Source of the DNA: Pseudomonadota bacterium
GTDB lineage: Bacteria > Pseudomonadota > Gammaproteobacteria > Xanthomonadales > Rhodanobacteraceae
NCBI GenBank assembly: GCA_021777635.1
Contig: JAJYDI010000116.1
Span: forward strand, 1-5,107
Length of the DNA stretch: 5,107 nt
Direction: 5' to 3'
A program made the translations under genes and the position numbers. This document shows, piece by piece, positions 1 to 4,311 of this stretch (position 1 is its first letter; each line of letters opens with the position of its first letter). A model generated the notes under the pieces. The model was not told where the DNA came from, did no database searches, and saw only the letters and a list, made by a program, of their open reading frames with translations.

Positions 1-193
1 AGACGTCGAGCACCGCGCCGCGGCTCTTGAGCACGCAGAAGTGGTTGCTCTCGACGGTCAGCAGCGACCCCGAGACGATGGAGTTGTCCGGGTACTTCCA
101 GGCCAGGGTGTCCAGGCCCATGAAATCGCGGCCGTTGCCGTCCAGGGTGCTGATGACCTGACGCTGCAGGCCGCTGGGTTGTCCGAATGCCAT
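1..193 (-). CDS. SPFH-domain (virion-core/YdjI-like) protein, N-terminal part
   Basis: Open minus-strand frame starting at ATG 193-191 and running off the left edge; 64 residues are visible. A Shine-Dalgarno GGAG (complement of 200-203) sits 6 nt before the ATG, which fixes the start. The protein begins MAFGQPSGLQ; residues 28-64 (D-T-L-A-W-K-Y-P-D, then S-G-S-L-L-T-V, then a hydrophobic strand and V-L-D-V) resemble the opening of SPFH/band-7 proteins of the bacterial 'virion core protein' type, where a short N-terminal segment leads into a 'LxWkyPd...i..Gs.L.V...q.a.....G...dv' pattern. Family members associate with the membrane and form oligomeric scaffolds; some, such as Bacillus YdjI, act in envelope-stress responses. 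No transmembrane helix is visible in this part. Only the first portion of a protein normally around 300 residues long is present, so the family call rests on pattern memory and is moderate. It lies 76 nt downstream of the small broken gene at 270-519 and may be cotranscribed with it. Confidence 0.6.
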   Translation of the reverse strand, partial: MAFGQPSGLQRQVISTLDGNGRDFMGLDTLAWKYPDNSIVSGSLLTVESNHFCVLKSRGAVLDV

Positions 194-269
194 CGAAATC
201 TCCGAAGTGCAAACCGTTTCCCGCAAAGGGCAGGCGTGCGGGCAGCGCCTGTAAATCCACGCATGTCGA

Positions 270-519
270 TCATGGCGGTTCGCGCCCTCGTTCGTCGAGA
301 ACGTCGTTGAACAACCGCAAGCCCTGCTCGCGCGTCAGGCCGAGCTCGAATGCCTCACCCGCCTCGCGCTGCAGGCTGGGGTGCAGCGATGCGGCGGCGT
401 CGTCGCCGCGGCGCGGGCGTGCCGGCGCGACGACCATGGTCAGGCCGCGGGAAAAGCTGGCGGTCGATCGGTTCGGCGGAACCGACCGCGACGTTGAATG
501 TTCCCGGTGCGATCTGCAT
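270..519 (-). pseudogene. Small unrecognised gene with an apparent frameshift
   Basis: Two minus-strand frames join end to end. The first starts at ATG 519-517 (MQIAPGTFNVAVGSAEPIDR) and has ordinary GC-rich codon use until about position 450; it then degenerates into an Arg/Pro-rich tail ending at 355. The frame shifted by +1 takes over, with good third-position GC, and reads A-R-P-R-R-G-D-D-A-A-A-S-L-H-P-S-L-Q-R-E onward to a tail L-F-N-D-V-L-D-E-R-G-R-E-P-P and a stop at 272-270. Removing one base from the homopolymer tracts at 449-455 (ggg, aaaa on the plus strand) would give one protein of about 82 residues. I do not recognise the family. Without the repair the second frame could start at its own ATG (437-435) as a 55-residue protein, but that ATG has no good ribosome-binding site. 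Neither does 519; a GTG at 522-520 directly precedes it. The gene could be a sequencing error, a decayed gene or two tiny ORFs. Confidence 0.4.
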
Positions 520-575
520 CACATGGCTAGTGTATTGAATCGGTGCCGTGCGATGCGGCAGGCTCGCTCGGCGCC

Positions 576-620
576 GGCGTCTCTGGACGCCTGGCGAGGC
601 GCGCGCGATCTCGCGCCTCG
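576..620. repeat. Two adjacent perfect inverted repeats in the divergent gap
   Basis: GGCGTC (576-581) and GACGCC (586-591) form a 6-bp stem with a 4-nt loop. Three bases on, CGAGGCGCG (595-603) and CGCGCCTCG (612-620) form a 9-bp stem with an 8-nt loop. Both lie between the divergent minus-strand small gene and the plus-strand pterin-synthase gene, immediately upstream of a -10-like hexamer at 625-630. There is no T tract on either side, so a terminator is unlikely. They could be operators or just chance structure in GC-rich DNA. Confidence 0.35.
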
Positions 621-624
621 TACA

Positions 625-630
625 TAGAAT
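625..630 (+). promoter_or_regulatory. Weak -10-like hexamer TAGAAT before the pterin-synthase gene
   Basis: TAGAAT matches the sigma-70 -10 consensus at 5 of 6 positions and is one of the few AT-rich spots in the gap. No TTGACA-like -35 is seen at 16-18 bp upstream (that stretch is GC-only, inside the inverted repeat at 595-620). If used, it would give a leader of nearly 150 nt before the start at 785. Confidence 0.25.
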
Positions 631-650
631 GGCCACCGCATCGTTCCCAG

Positions 651-729
651 CCCTGGCGCGCAGACCGTGCGCCGTGAATGGGCTGCGGCTGCGGCCTGTC
701 GCGTGCGAAGGGCTTCGCGAATGCCAGGG
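651..729 (+). other. Possible folded leader upstream of the pterin-synthase gene
   Basis: CCCTGGC (651-657) can pair with GCCAGGG (723-729). Enclosed are two local hairpins: GCGCA/TGCGC (658-662 with 668-672, 5-nt loop) and GCGAA/TTCGC (705-709 with 714-718, 4-nt loop). Together they could fold as a closed multi-branch structure ending 55 nt before the start codon at 785. The pairings are read directly from the sequence. That they form in RNA, or sense anything, is inference, and stems of 5-7 bp arise by chance in DNA this GC-rich. Confidence 0.25.
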
Positions 730-784
730 TCGAGGAGCCCGCCACACGGACCCCGCCACACGCCAGATTTGGGATGGACTGTCG

Positions 785-1879
785 ATGACGCACAAGACTC
801 TTTACGTTGCCTCTGCCGGATTCGAAGCCGCGCGACACGTCGACGTCGTTCCGCCCGGACACCGGTCCCGCCGCCTGCACGGTCACAGTTTCGTTGCCAG
901 GGTGCGCTGCGATCCGCCCGAAGGTTGGGCGCGCTTCCCGGGTGGAGAAGTCGAGCTGCTGCGTGAACGCGTCCAATCGCGCATCGCGCAACTCGACTAC
1001 CGTCTGCTGAACGAACGGGTGGCGCAGCCGACCGACGAGAACCTTGCGCGCTGGCTGGGCGAAGGACTCGACGTTCCCGGGATCGAACAGGTCGGCATCC
1101 AGAGCGCGCCGCATGCCGGCGTCGATCTTGACCGCGATGCAAGCGCACATGTGTGGCGTCGCTACGCGGTGCAGGCGGCGCATCGCCTGCCCAACGTACC
1201 GCCCGGCCACAAGTGCGGGCGCATGCATGGGCACGGGTTCGAAGTCGTCATTCACGCGAAGCGCAGCCCGGACGATGGCGACCTCGGCATCGACGGCGAT
1301 CGCCTCGATGCGCTGTGGGAACCGATCCACGCGGAACTCGACCACGCCTGCCTCAATGACCTGCCGGGTTTGCAGAATCCGACCAGCGAAATGCTGGCGA
1401 GCTGGTTGTGGAATCGTCTGCAGCCCCAGCTTCCCGAACTGTCCTGGGTGACGGTCTTTGAAACCGCGTCAAGCGCAGCGATCTATGACGGGCGGAACTA
1501 CCGCATCTGGAAGGAAATGACCCTGGACAGTTCGCTCCAGTTGAAGCGGGCTCCGCACGCAAGCGCGCTGCGCCGGATCCACGGGCACACCTACACGCTG
1601 CGCCTGCACCTGTCCGCGCCGCTCGACGAGGTGATGGGCTGGACCATCGATTTCGGCGATGTCAAGGAGATCTTCCATCCGATTTTCAAGGCGATCGACC
1701 ACCAGCCTCTGCATGCAATCGCCGATCTGCGCGATTGCGACAGTGCGTCCGTCGCTGCGTGGATCCTGCAGCGGGCGCGTTCGCGGCTTCCCCAGCTCGA
1801 CCGCGTCGACCTTTACGAGACGCCGGGCTGTGGCGCGATCGTCAGCGCCGGACACGAGGTGCCGCTGCCGCCGGTTTGA
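785..1879 (+). CDS. Triple-domain 6-pyruvoyl-tetrahydropterin synthase / QueD-like protein
   Basis: A 364-residue protein, about three times the usual 120-150 residues of this family. Members are zinc enzymes that rework dihydroneopterin triphosphate side chains (tetrahydrobiopterin or queuosine/7-deazapurine routes). Three tandem copies are visible: about 5-118, 122-238 and 242-360. Each keeps the zinc histidines (H18/H32/H34; H133/H148/H150; H258/H266/H268, with an HGH motif each time). Only copy 2 has the catalytic cysteine (C144, as HKCGRMHGH) together with D186-H187 and E226-T227. Copy 1 has S28 at the cysteine position, D71-Y72 instead of Asp-His, and Q106 where the substrate-anchoring Glu belongs. 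Copy 3 keeps I-D-F-G-D-V-K (288-294), D305-H306 and E345-T346 but lacks the cysteine. The start at 785 begins the first domain directly and has GGGA 10 nt upstream; the frame stays open back to 548, but that part is Arg-rich and not family-like. No queC, queE, queF or folE neighbour is visible, so the pathway is unknown. Family certain; substrate not. Confidence 0.88.
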   Translation: MTHKTLYVASAGFEAARHVDVVPPGHRSRRLHGHSFVARVRCDPPEGWARFPGGEVELLRERVQSRIAQLDYRLLNERVAQPTDENLARWLGEGLDVPGIEQVGIQSAPHAGVDLDRDASAHVWRRYAVQAAHRLPNVPPGHKCGRMHGHGFEVVIHAKRSPDDGDLGIDGDRLDALWEPIHAELDHACLNDLPGLQNPTSEMLASWLWNRLQPQLPELSWVTVFETASSAAIYDGRNYRIWKEMTLDSSLQLKRAPHASALRRIHGHTYTLRLHLSAPLDEVMGWTIDFGDVKEIFHPIFKAIDHQPLHAIADLRDCDSASVAAWILQRARSRLPQLDRVDLYETPGCGAIVSAGHEVPLPPV

Positions 1880-1898
1880 CGACGACGCTGCGGCCGTC

Positions 1899-1913
1899 GA
1901 CGCAAACTGCGTC
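1899..1913. repeat. Inverted repeat GACGCA-AAC-TGCGTC
   Basis: A perfect 6-bp inverted repeat with a 3-nt centre, 20 bp after the stop of the pterin-synthase gene. There is no T tract, so it is not a standard terminator. It shares the TGCG-x-C half-site pattern with the larger inverted repeat 13 bp further on, which suggests a pair of related binding sites. Confidence 0.4.
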
Positions 1914-1925
1914 ACATGTCGTGGA

Positions 1926-1948
1926 TTGCGACGTGGCTTTTGTCGCAA
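1926..1948. promoter_or_regulatory. Inverted repeat TTGCGAC-N9-GTCGCAA, candidate regulator site
   Basis: A perfect 7-bp dyad with a 9-bp spacer (23 bp overall), typical in size of a dimeric regulator's operator. It lies about 105-125 bp upstream of the sigma-54-like element at 2051, where activators of that sigma factor usually bind. I do not recognise the motif as that of a named regulator. An alternative reading is a weak hairpin downstream of the preceding gene. Confidence 0.4.
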
Positions 1949-1999
1949 AACTTCCGATTTCAGGCATTTCGCCATCGGTAAAAACCCGGGGCGGTTGCT

Positions 2000-2012
2000 C
2001 AGGGTGTTGATT
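2000..2012 (-). promoter_or_regulatory. IHF-like site in the DUF1097 upstream region
   Basis: On the minus strand the bases read AATCAACACCCTG, matching the IHF consensus WATCAR-N4-TTR except for one base (C for the first T). It lies in the most AT-rich part of the gap, between the dyad at 1926-1948 and the sigma-54-like element at 2051, the usual place for a bending site. The consensus is short and one mismatch is present. Confidence 0.3.
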
Positions 2013-2050
2013 TCAATCGATTATTTCGTGTTCCTGACGCGCGCCGGAGC

Positions 2051-2067
2051 TTGGCACGAATCGTGAA
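2051..2067 (+). promoter_or_regulatory. Sigma-54-like element, good -24 half and poor -12 half
   Basis: The bases TTGGCACGAATCGTGAA give a perfect -24 block (TTGGCACG), but the -12 block reads GTGAA instead of TTGCA. The expected GC twelve bases after GG (2065-2066) is GA, a mismatch at a position that matters for sigma-54. The same bases contain an 11-bp dyad, CACGA-A-TCGTG (2055-2065), so this may be an operator instead. If active as a promoter, it would start transcription near 2078, about 105 nt before the DUF1097 gene. No sigma-70 promoter with both boxes is visible nearby. Confidence 0.35.
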
Positions 2068-2135
2068 GACGCTTGCGGCGCCGGGGCACGATGCCGTGTT
2101 GACCGTGTCGAAGGTTTGGATCCTGCTCCGGTCGT

Positions 2136-2151
2136 CGGGCATCGATGCCCG
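2136..2151. repeat. Perfect 16-bp palindrome in the DUF1097 leader
   Basis: CGGGCATCGATGCCCG reads the same on both strands. A near copy, GGCACGATGCC (2085-2095), lies 53 bp upstream, about five helical turns away. In RNA the palindrome folds as a 6-bp stem with a UCGA loop, ending 19 nt before the AGGAG ribosome-binding site at 2171-2175. It could be an operator acting on the DNA or a leader hairpin affecting translation; the sequence does not decide. Confidence 0.45.
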
Positions 2152-2182
2152 TTTCCGAAAGAAACCATTCAGGAGACTCCCC

Positions 2183-2710
2183 ATGCCGCAACTCGTTGCG
2201 CTTTCCGTCAGTATTGCCGTCCTCGGCGCGCTGGGCACTTTCGCCTTTCTCCATCTGGGGCTTCCCATCTGGGCCGCCTTCCTCGCCTGGGCCTGTTTTT
2301 TCCACAGCGGCGGCGACGCTGCAGCGCTCAAGAGCACCATCGTGTGCAACATCTTCGGTGCGCTGGCGGCGTGGGTCGCCGCGGTGGTGATTCTTGCGGT
2401 CCCGCTCGCGGCCACGCTCACACTGCCGGTGTGGGCCGCCGTCGTGGTCGGCGCCACGGTGCTCGTCGTGTGCCTGGCAGCGCACAGCAAAGTGCTGTCG
2501 AACATTCCGGCCAGCTTTTACGGCTACGCGGCGACGGCAGCCTTTTTCCTGCAAACCAACGGCGCCCTGGCGCTGCCCAAGCTGACTTCGGGCTCGCTGG
2601 CCAATGCCGTGATCGTCGTGCCGCTGTCGATGGTGATCGGCGCAGTCCTCGGCTTCGTTTCGGGCAAGCTCGGCGCAGCGATGACCGCATCAACGCCCGC
2701 CGCTGCCTGA
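2183..2710 (+). CDS. DUF1097 family inner-membrane protein (YcdZ-like)
   Basis: A 175-residue, strongly hydrophobic protein with about six membrane segments (roughly residues 3-23, 28-41, 51-73, 79-100, 107-124 and 138-161). The overall pattern resembles the DUF1097 family that includes E. coli YcdZ: a short second helix ending in a glycine-containing turn (H-S-G-G-D, 41-45), then an A-A-L-K stretch leading into helix 3, and the S-N-I-P-A-S-F-Y-G-Y-A motif (106-116) opening helix 5. The biochemical function of the family is unknown and I do not assign one. The start is fixed by AGGAG at 2171-2175, 7 nt before the ATG; the frame is open further upstream to 2051 but those residues are not membrane-like and lack a ribosome-binding site. 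The gene appears to stand alone: a 303-bp control-like region lies before it and a strong hairpin follows 17 nt after the stop. Confidence 0.75.
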   Translation: MPQLVALSVSIAVLGALGTFAFLHLGLPIWAAFLAWACFFHSGGDAAALKSTIVCNIFGALAAWVAAVVILAVPLAATLTLPVWAAVVVGATVLVVCLAAHSKVLSNIPASFYGYAATAAFFLQTNGALALPKLTSGSLANAVIVVPLSMVIGAVLGFVSGKLGAAMTASTPAAA

Positions 2711-2727
2711 GCAGCGGCTTCGTGGCC

Positions 2728-2764
2728 CGGCGCCGGCCCCCCTCGCGCGGGGGGGCCGGCGCCG
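2728..2764 (+). terminator. Strong GC hairpin after the DUF1097 gene
   Basis: A perfect 15-bp stem made of G and C only (2728-2742 with 2750-2764) encloses a 7-nt loop, TCGCGCG. It begins 17 nt after the stop codon at 2710. No run of T follows (the next bases are CACGCACG), so it is not a textbook intrinsic terminator; it may still end transcripts or protect the 3' end from degradation. As a dyad it works on either strand, but no gene converges on it. Confidence 0.6.
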
Positions 2765-2776
2765 CACGCACGCGGT

Positions 2777-2782
2777 TATAGT
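2777..2782 (+). promoter_or_regulatory. -10-like hexamer TATAGT before the EthD gene
   Basis: TATAGT matches TATAAT at 5 of 6 positions and stands out in GC-rich surroundings just after the hairpin at 2728-2764. No good -35 exists at 16-18 bp (that stretch is the hairpin's GC arm). It would give a leader of roughly 85 nt before the start at 2876. Confidence 0.35.
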
Positions 2783-2875
2783 CGGTCGCGGGAATCCGGC
2801 GCTGCCGGCCGGAAGGCCGCTGGAGGCGAACGGTCTGCTCGCCGACGACATCCAAGCACACAAAGGAGTCGCAAC

Positions 2876-3193
2876 ATGATCAAGGTCAGTGTCATGTATC
2901 CGAACCGGCCCGGAGCTCGTTTCGATCACGGCTATTACCGCGACAAGCACATGCCGATGGTGAAGGCGCGCATGGGCGATGCCTGTCTTTACTACACCGT
3001 CGACAAGGGGCTGGCCGGCGGCGCGCCGGGCGAGGCCGCGACCTATGTCGGCATGTGCCACATCTTCTGCGACTCGATCGAAGCCTTCCAGTCCGGATTC
3101 GGTCCCCACGCCGACGAGATCGTCGCCGACATTCCGAACTACACGGATCTGCAGCCGGTGCTGCAGATCAGCGAAGTGGTCGTCGGACACTGA
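2876..3193 (+). CDS. EthD family protein (dimeric alpha-beta barrel fold)
   Basis: A 105-residue cytosolic protein that matches the EthD family in length and in its signature: an opening beta strand (M-I-K-V-S-V-M-Y-P), then F16-D17, Y20-Y21 and K24-H25-M26-P27, the F-D-x-x-Y-Y-x-x-K-H-M-P motif of this group. The end (L-Q-P-V-L-Q-I-S-E-V-V) is a family-typical closing strand. EthD proteins are small ferredoxin-like barrel proteins; the founding member is needed for the P450 system that degrades ethyl tert-butyl ether in Rhodococcus, but most homologues have no known role and no P450 or ferredoxin gene is visible here. No signal peptide or membrane segment. AAAGGAG at 2862-2868, 7 nt before the ATG, makes the start secure. 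It appears monocistronic: the hairpin at 2728-2764 lies upstream and a 186-nt gap with regulatory-looking repeats separates it from the ABC operon. Confidence 0.88.
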   Translation: MIKVSVMYPNRPGARFDHGYYRDKHMPMVKARMGDACLYYTVDKGLAGGAPGEAATYVGMCHIFCDSIEAFQSGFGPHADEIVADIPNYTDLQPVLQISEVVVGH

Positions 3194-3220
3194 CGCGAGG
3201 CGACTGGCGGGAAGCCGGTT

Positions 3221-3253
3221 GCGGTGGTGCCGCGGTGGTGCGGCGGTGGTGCA
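3221..3253 (+). repeat. Three exact copies of GCGGTGGTGC at an 11-bp period
   Basis: GCGGTGGTGC occurs at 3221-3230, 3232-3241 and 3243-3252, each followed by one variable base (C, G, A). The 11-bp step is close to one DNA helical turn, so all copies face the same side. The array ends about 33 bp before the TACAAT hexamer at 3286, which places it just upstream of the -35 region of the likely promoter for the ABC operon. It is outside any gene. Confidence 0.6.
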
Positions 3254-3285
3254 TTTGCCCGGGCGGTCGCGCCGGAACTGCACAT

Positions 3286-3291
3286 TACAAT
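3286..3291 (+). promoter_or_regulatory. -10 hexamer TACAAT for the amino-acid ABC operon
   Basis: TACAAT matches TATAAT at 5 of 6 positions, in the local AT-rich patch ACATTACAATG. The matching -35 window (3262-3269) holds no TTGACA-like box, which would fit an activator-dependent promoter given the repeat array just upstream. The implied transcript start near 3298 leaves a leader of about 80 nt before the binding-protein gene. Confidence 0.45.
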
Positions 3292-3305
3292 GCCGTGACT
3301 TGACT

Positions 3306-3353
3306 GCGGTGCCACGATGCACCGCTCCGGATGCGCTCGACGATCGGCGCATC
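3306..3353 (+). other. Two adjacent perfect hairpins in the ABC operon leader
   Basis: GCGGTGC (3306-3312) pairs with GCACCGC (3319-3325) around a 6-nt loop, and four bases later GATGCGC (3330-3336) pairs with GCGCATC (3347-3353) around a 10-nt loop. Both stems are perfect 7-bp and lie between the -10-like hexamer and the ribosome-binding site at 3372-3375. They could structure the mRNA leader or, for the first, act as a DNA operator. No T tract follows either one, and no leader peptide is evident. Confidence 0.4.
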
Positions 3354-3379
3354 GAACCGTGTCGAATCAATGAGGAACG

Positions 3380-4246
3380 ATGATGCATAAGATGCTTCGT
3401 GCTCGACTGCTGCTGCGCCGCATCGGCGTCGCCGTCGGCGCAGTCGCGCTTGGGCTGGCGTGGTGCGCCAGCGCCGACGCCGCGATTTCGGTGCCCGCGA
3501 AATACCGCCAGCAGGGCAAGCTGGTCATCGCCACCGACGCCACCTACGCGCCGATGGAATTCGTCGCCAAGGATGGCAGGACGATCGTCGGTGCGGACGT
3601 CGCGCTGGGTCAGGCCATCGCGCGGCGGCTCGGCCTGAAGGCCGATTTCGTCAATGCCAGCTTCGACAGCATCATCCCGGCGCTGCAGGCGGGCAAGTAC
3701 GACATGAGCATGTCGGCGCTGACGGTGAACCGCAAGCGCGAGCAGGTGGTCGATTTCGTCAGCTATTTCACTGCCGGAACCTCGTTCTACGTTCCCGCCC
3801 GCGGCGCGGTCTCGGTGCAGGCGCTGTCGGGCCTGTGCGGCCTGACGGTGGCGGTGGAAAAGGGCACGACGCAGGCCGACGACGCGGCACGCCAGGCCGC
3901 GCAATGCAAGGCCGAGGGCAAGAAGCCGGTCTCGGTGCTGGTGTTCCCGGACCAGAACGGCGCCAACCTGGCGATCGCCAGCGGGCGCGCGCAGGTCGGA
4001 ATGGCCGACTCGCCGGTGGCGGCGTGGATCGTCAAGAAGTCGCACGGCCAGTTCAAGCTCAGCGGCAAGGCGTACGACGCCGCGCCGTACGGCGTCGCGG
4101 TGCCGAAGAGCAGCGGCCTGGCCAAGCCGATCCAGCAGGCGCTGGAACAGGTCATCGCCAGCGGCGAATACGCGCGCATCCTGCACAAATGGGGAATTGC
4201 CCAGGGCGGCATCGACAAGCCGGTGATCAATGGCGCGACGCAATGA
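3380..4246 (+). CDS. Amino-acid ABC transporter periplasmic binding protein (SBP family 3)
   Basis: A 288-residue exported protein of the polar amino-acid binding family (HisJ/GlnH type). It captures an amino acid in the periplasm and delivers it to the permease encoded next. Residues 1-34 are a signal peptide: basic start, hydrophobic core (15-30), cleavage likely after A-D-A at 34; W28-C29 does not make a lipoprotein box. The mature part shows K-L-V-I-A-T-D-A-T-Y-A-P-M-E-F (47-61), F-D-S-I-I-P-A-L-Q-A-G-K-Y-D (95-108), S-A-L-T-V-N-R-K-R-E (112-121) with the arginine region that grips the ligand carboxylate, E-K-G-T-T (160-164), and D210 in M-A-D-S-P, the usual ligand-amino contact. C153 and C176 could form a disulfide. 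Which amino acid is bound cannot be told. Two ATGs stand in tandem (3380, 3383); GAGG at 3372-3375 is 4 nt from the first and 7 nt from the second, so 3383 may be the real start. The permease gene follows on the same strand. Confidence 0.92.
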   Translation: MMHKMLRARLLLRRIGVAVGAVALGLAWCASADAAISVPAKYRQQGKLVIATDATYAPMEFVAKDGRTIVGADVALGQAIARRLGLKADFVNASFDSIIPALQAGKYDMSMSALTVNRKREQVVDFVSYFTAGTSFYVPARGAVSVQALSGLCGLTVAVEKGTTQADDAARQAAQCKAEGKKPVSVLVFPDQNGANLAIASGRAQVGMADSPVAAWIVKKSHGQFKLSGKAYDAAPYGVAVPKSSGLAKPIQQALEQVIASGEYARILHKWGIAQGGIDKPVINGATQ

Positions 4247-4311
4247 GCGCAGGTTCACCGCAGGCGCGGCGGCAGCAACGCGGTGAACGGCGCGCAACCC
4301 ATGCGCGCTGA
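4243..4311 (+). CDS. Possible 22-codon coupling ORF overlapping both ABC genes
   Basis: An ATG at 4243-4245 overlaps the binding-protein stop as ATGA and opens a 22-residue frame (begins [13 protein letters not shown]) that ends at 4311, 11 bases inside the permease frame. ATGA overlaps commonly couple translation in operons. Three readings are possible: a coupling mini-ORF, a chance frame, or the true permease start with one indel between about 4268 and 4282. The last is attractive because related permeases often carry a longer polar N-terminus and the permease has a weak ribosome-binding site of its own. Confidence 0.25.
   Translation: MSAGSPQARRQQRGERRATHAR

Larger units (their letters stand above)
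1880..2182. other. Non-coding 303-bp region between pterin-synthase and DUF1097 genes
   Basis: No convincing coding frame is present: the frame open from 2051 into the downstream gene lacks a ribosome-binding site and family resemblance before 2183. The region is richer in A/T than its surroundings, especially 1930-2035, as expected of a control region. It carries two inverted repeats, an IHF-like site, a sigma-54-like element and a palindrome, each listed separately. No clear terminator for the preceding gene was found. Confidence 0.6.

Noticed and set aside
41..627. Plus-strand open frames across the SPFH and small-gene region
   Set aside because: They have no ribosome-binding sites or motifs and lie opposite a minus-strand frame with a good start signal and SPFH-like sequence.
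548..784. N-terminal extension of the pterin-synthase gene to ATG 548
   Set aside because: The 79 extra residues are Arg/Ala-rich, do not resemble the family, and the first domain begins exactly at the ATG at 785.
527..1345. Minus-strand open frames of 209-272 codons across the pterin-synthase gene
   Set aside because: They are opposite a gene with clear triple-domain homology and have no recognisable motifs or ribosome-binding sites.
2051..2182. N-terminal extension of the DUF1097 gene to ATG 2051-frame start
   Set aside because: AGGAG lies 7 nt before ATG 2183 and the membrane protein starts right there; the extra residues overlap the control-like region.
3226..3323. NtrC-type sites, suggested by repeated GGTGC and a TGCACC
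   Set aside because: NtrC sites are TGCAC-N5-GTGCA. Here GGTGC copies are direct repeats at 11 bp, and the only inverted pair (3308-3323) has the halves in the opposite order.
3380..3482. Lipoprotein signal in the binding protein (L-A-W-C at residues 26-29)
   Set aside because: Trp before the Cys does not fit the lipobox, and A-D-A at 32-34 gives a standard signal-peptidase I site.
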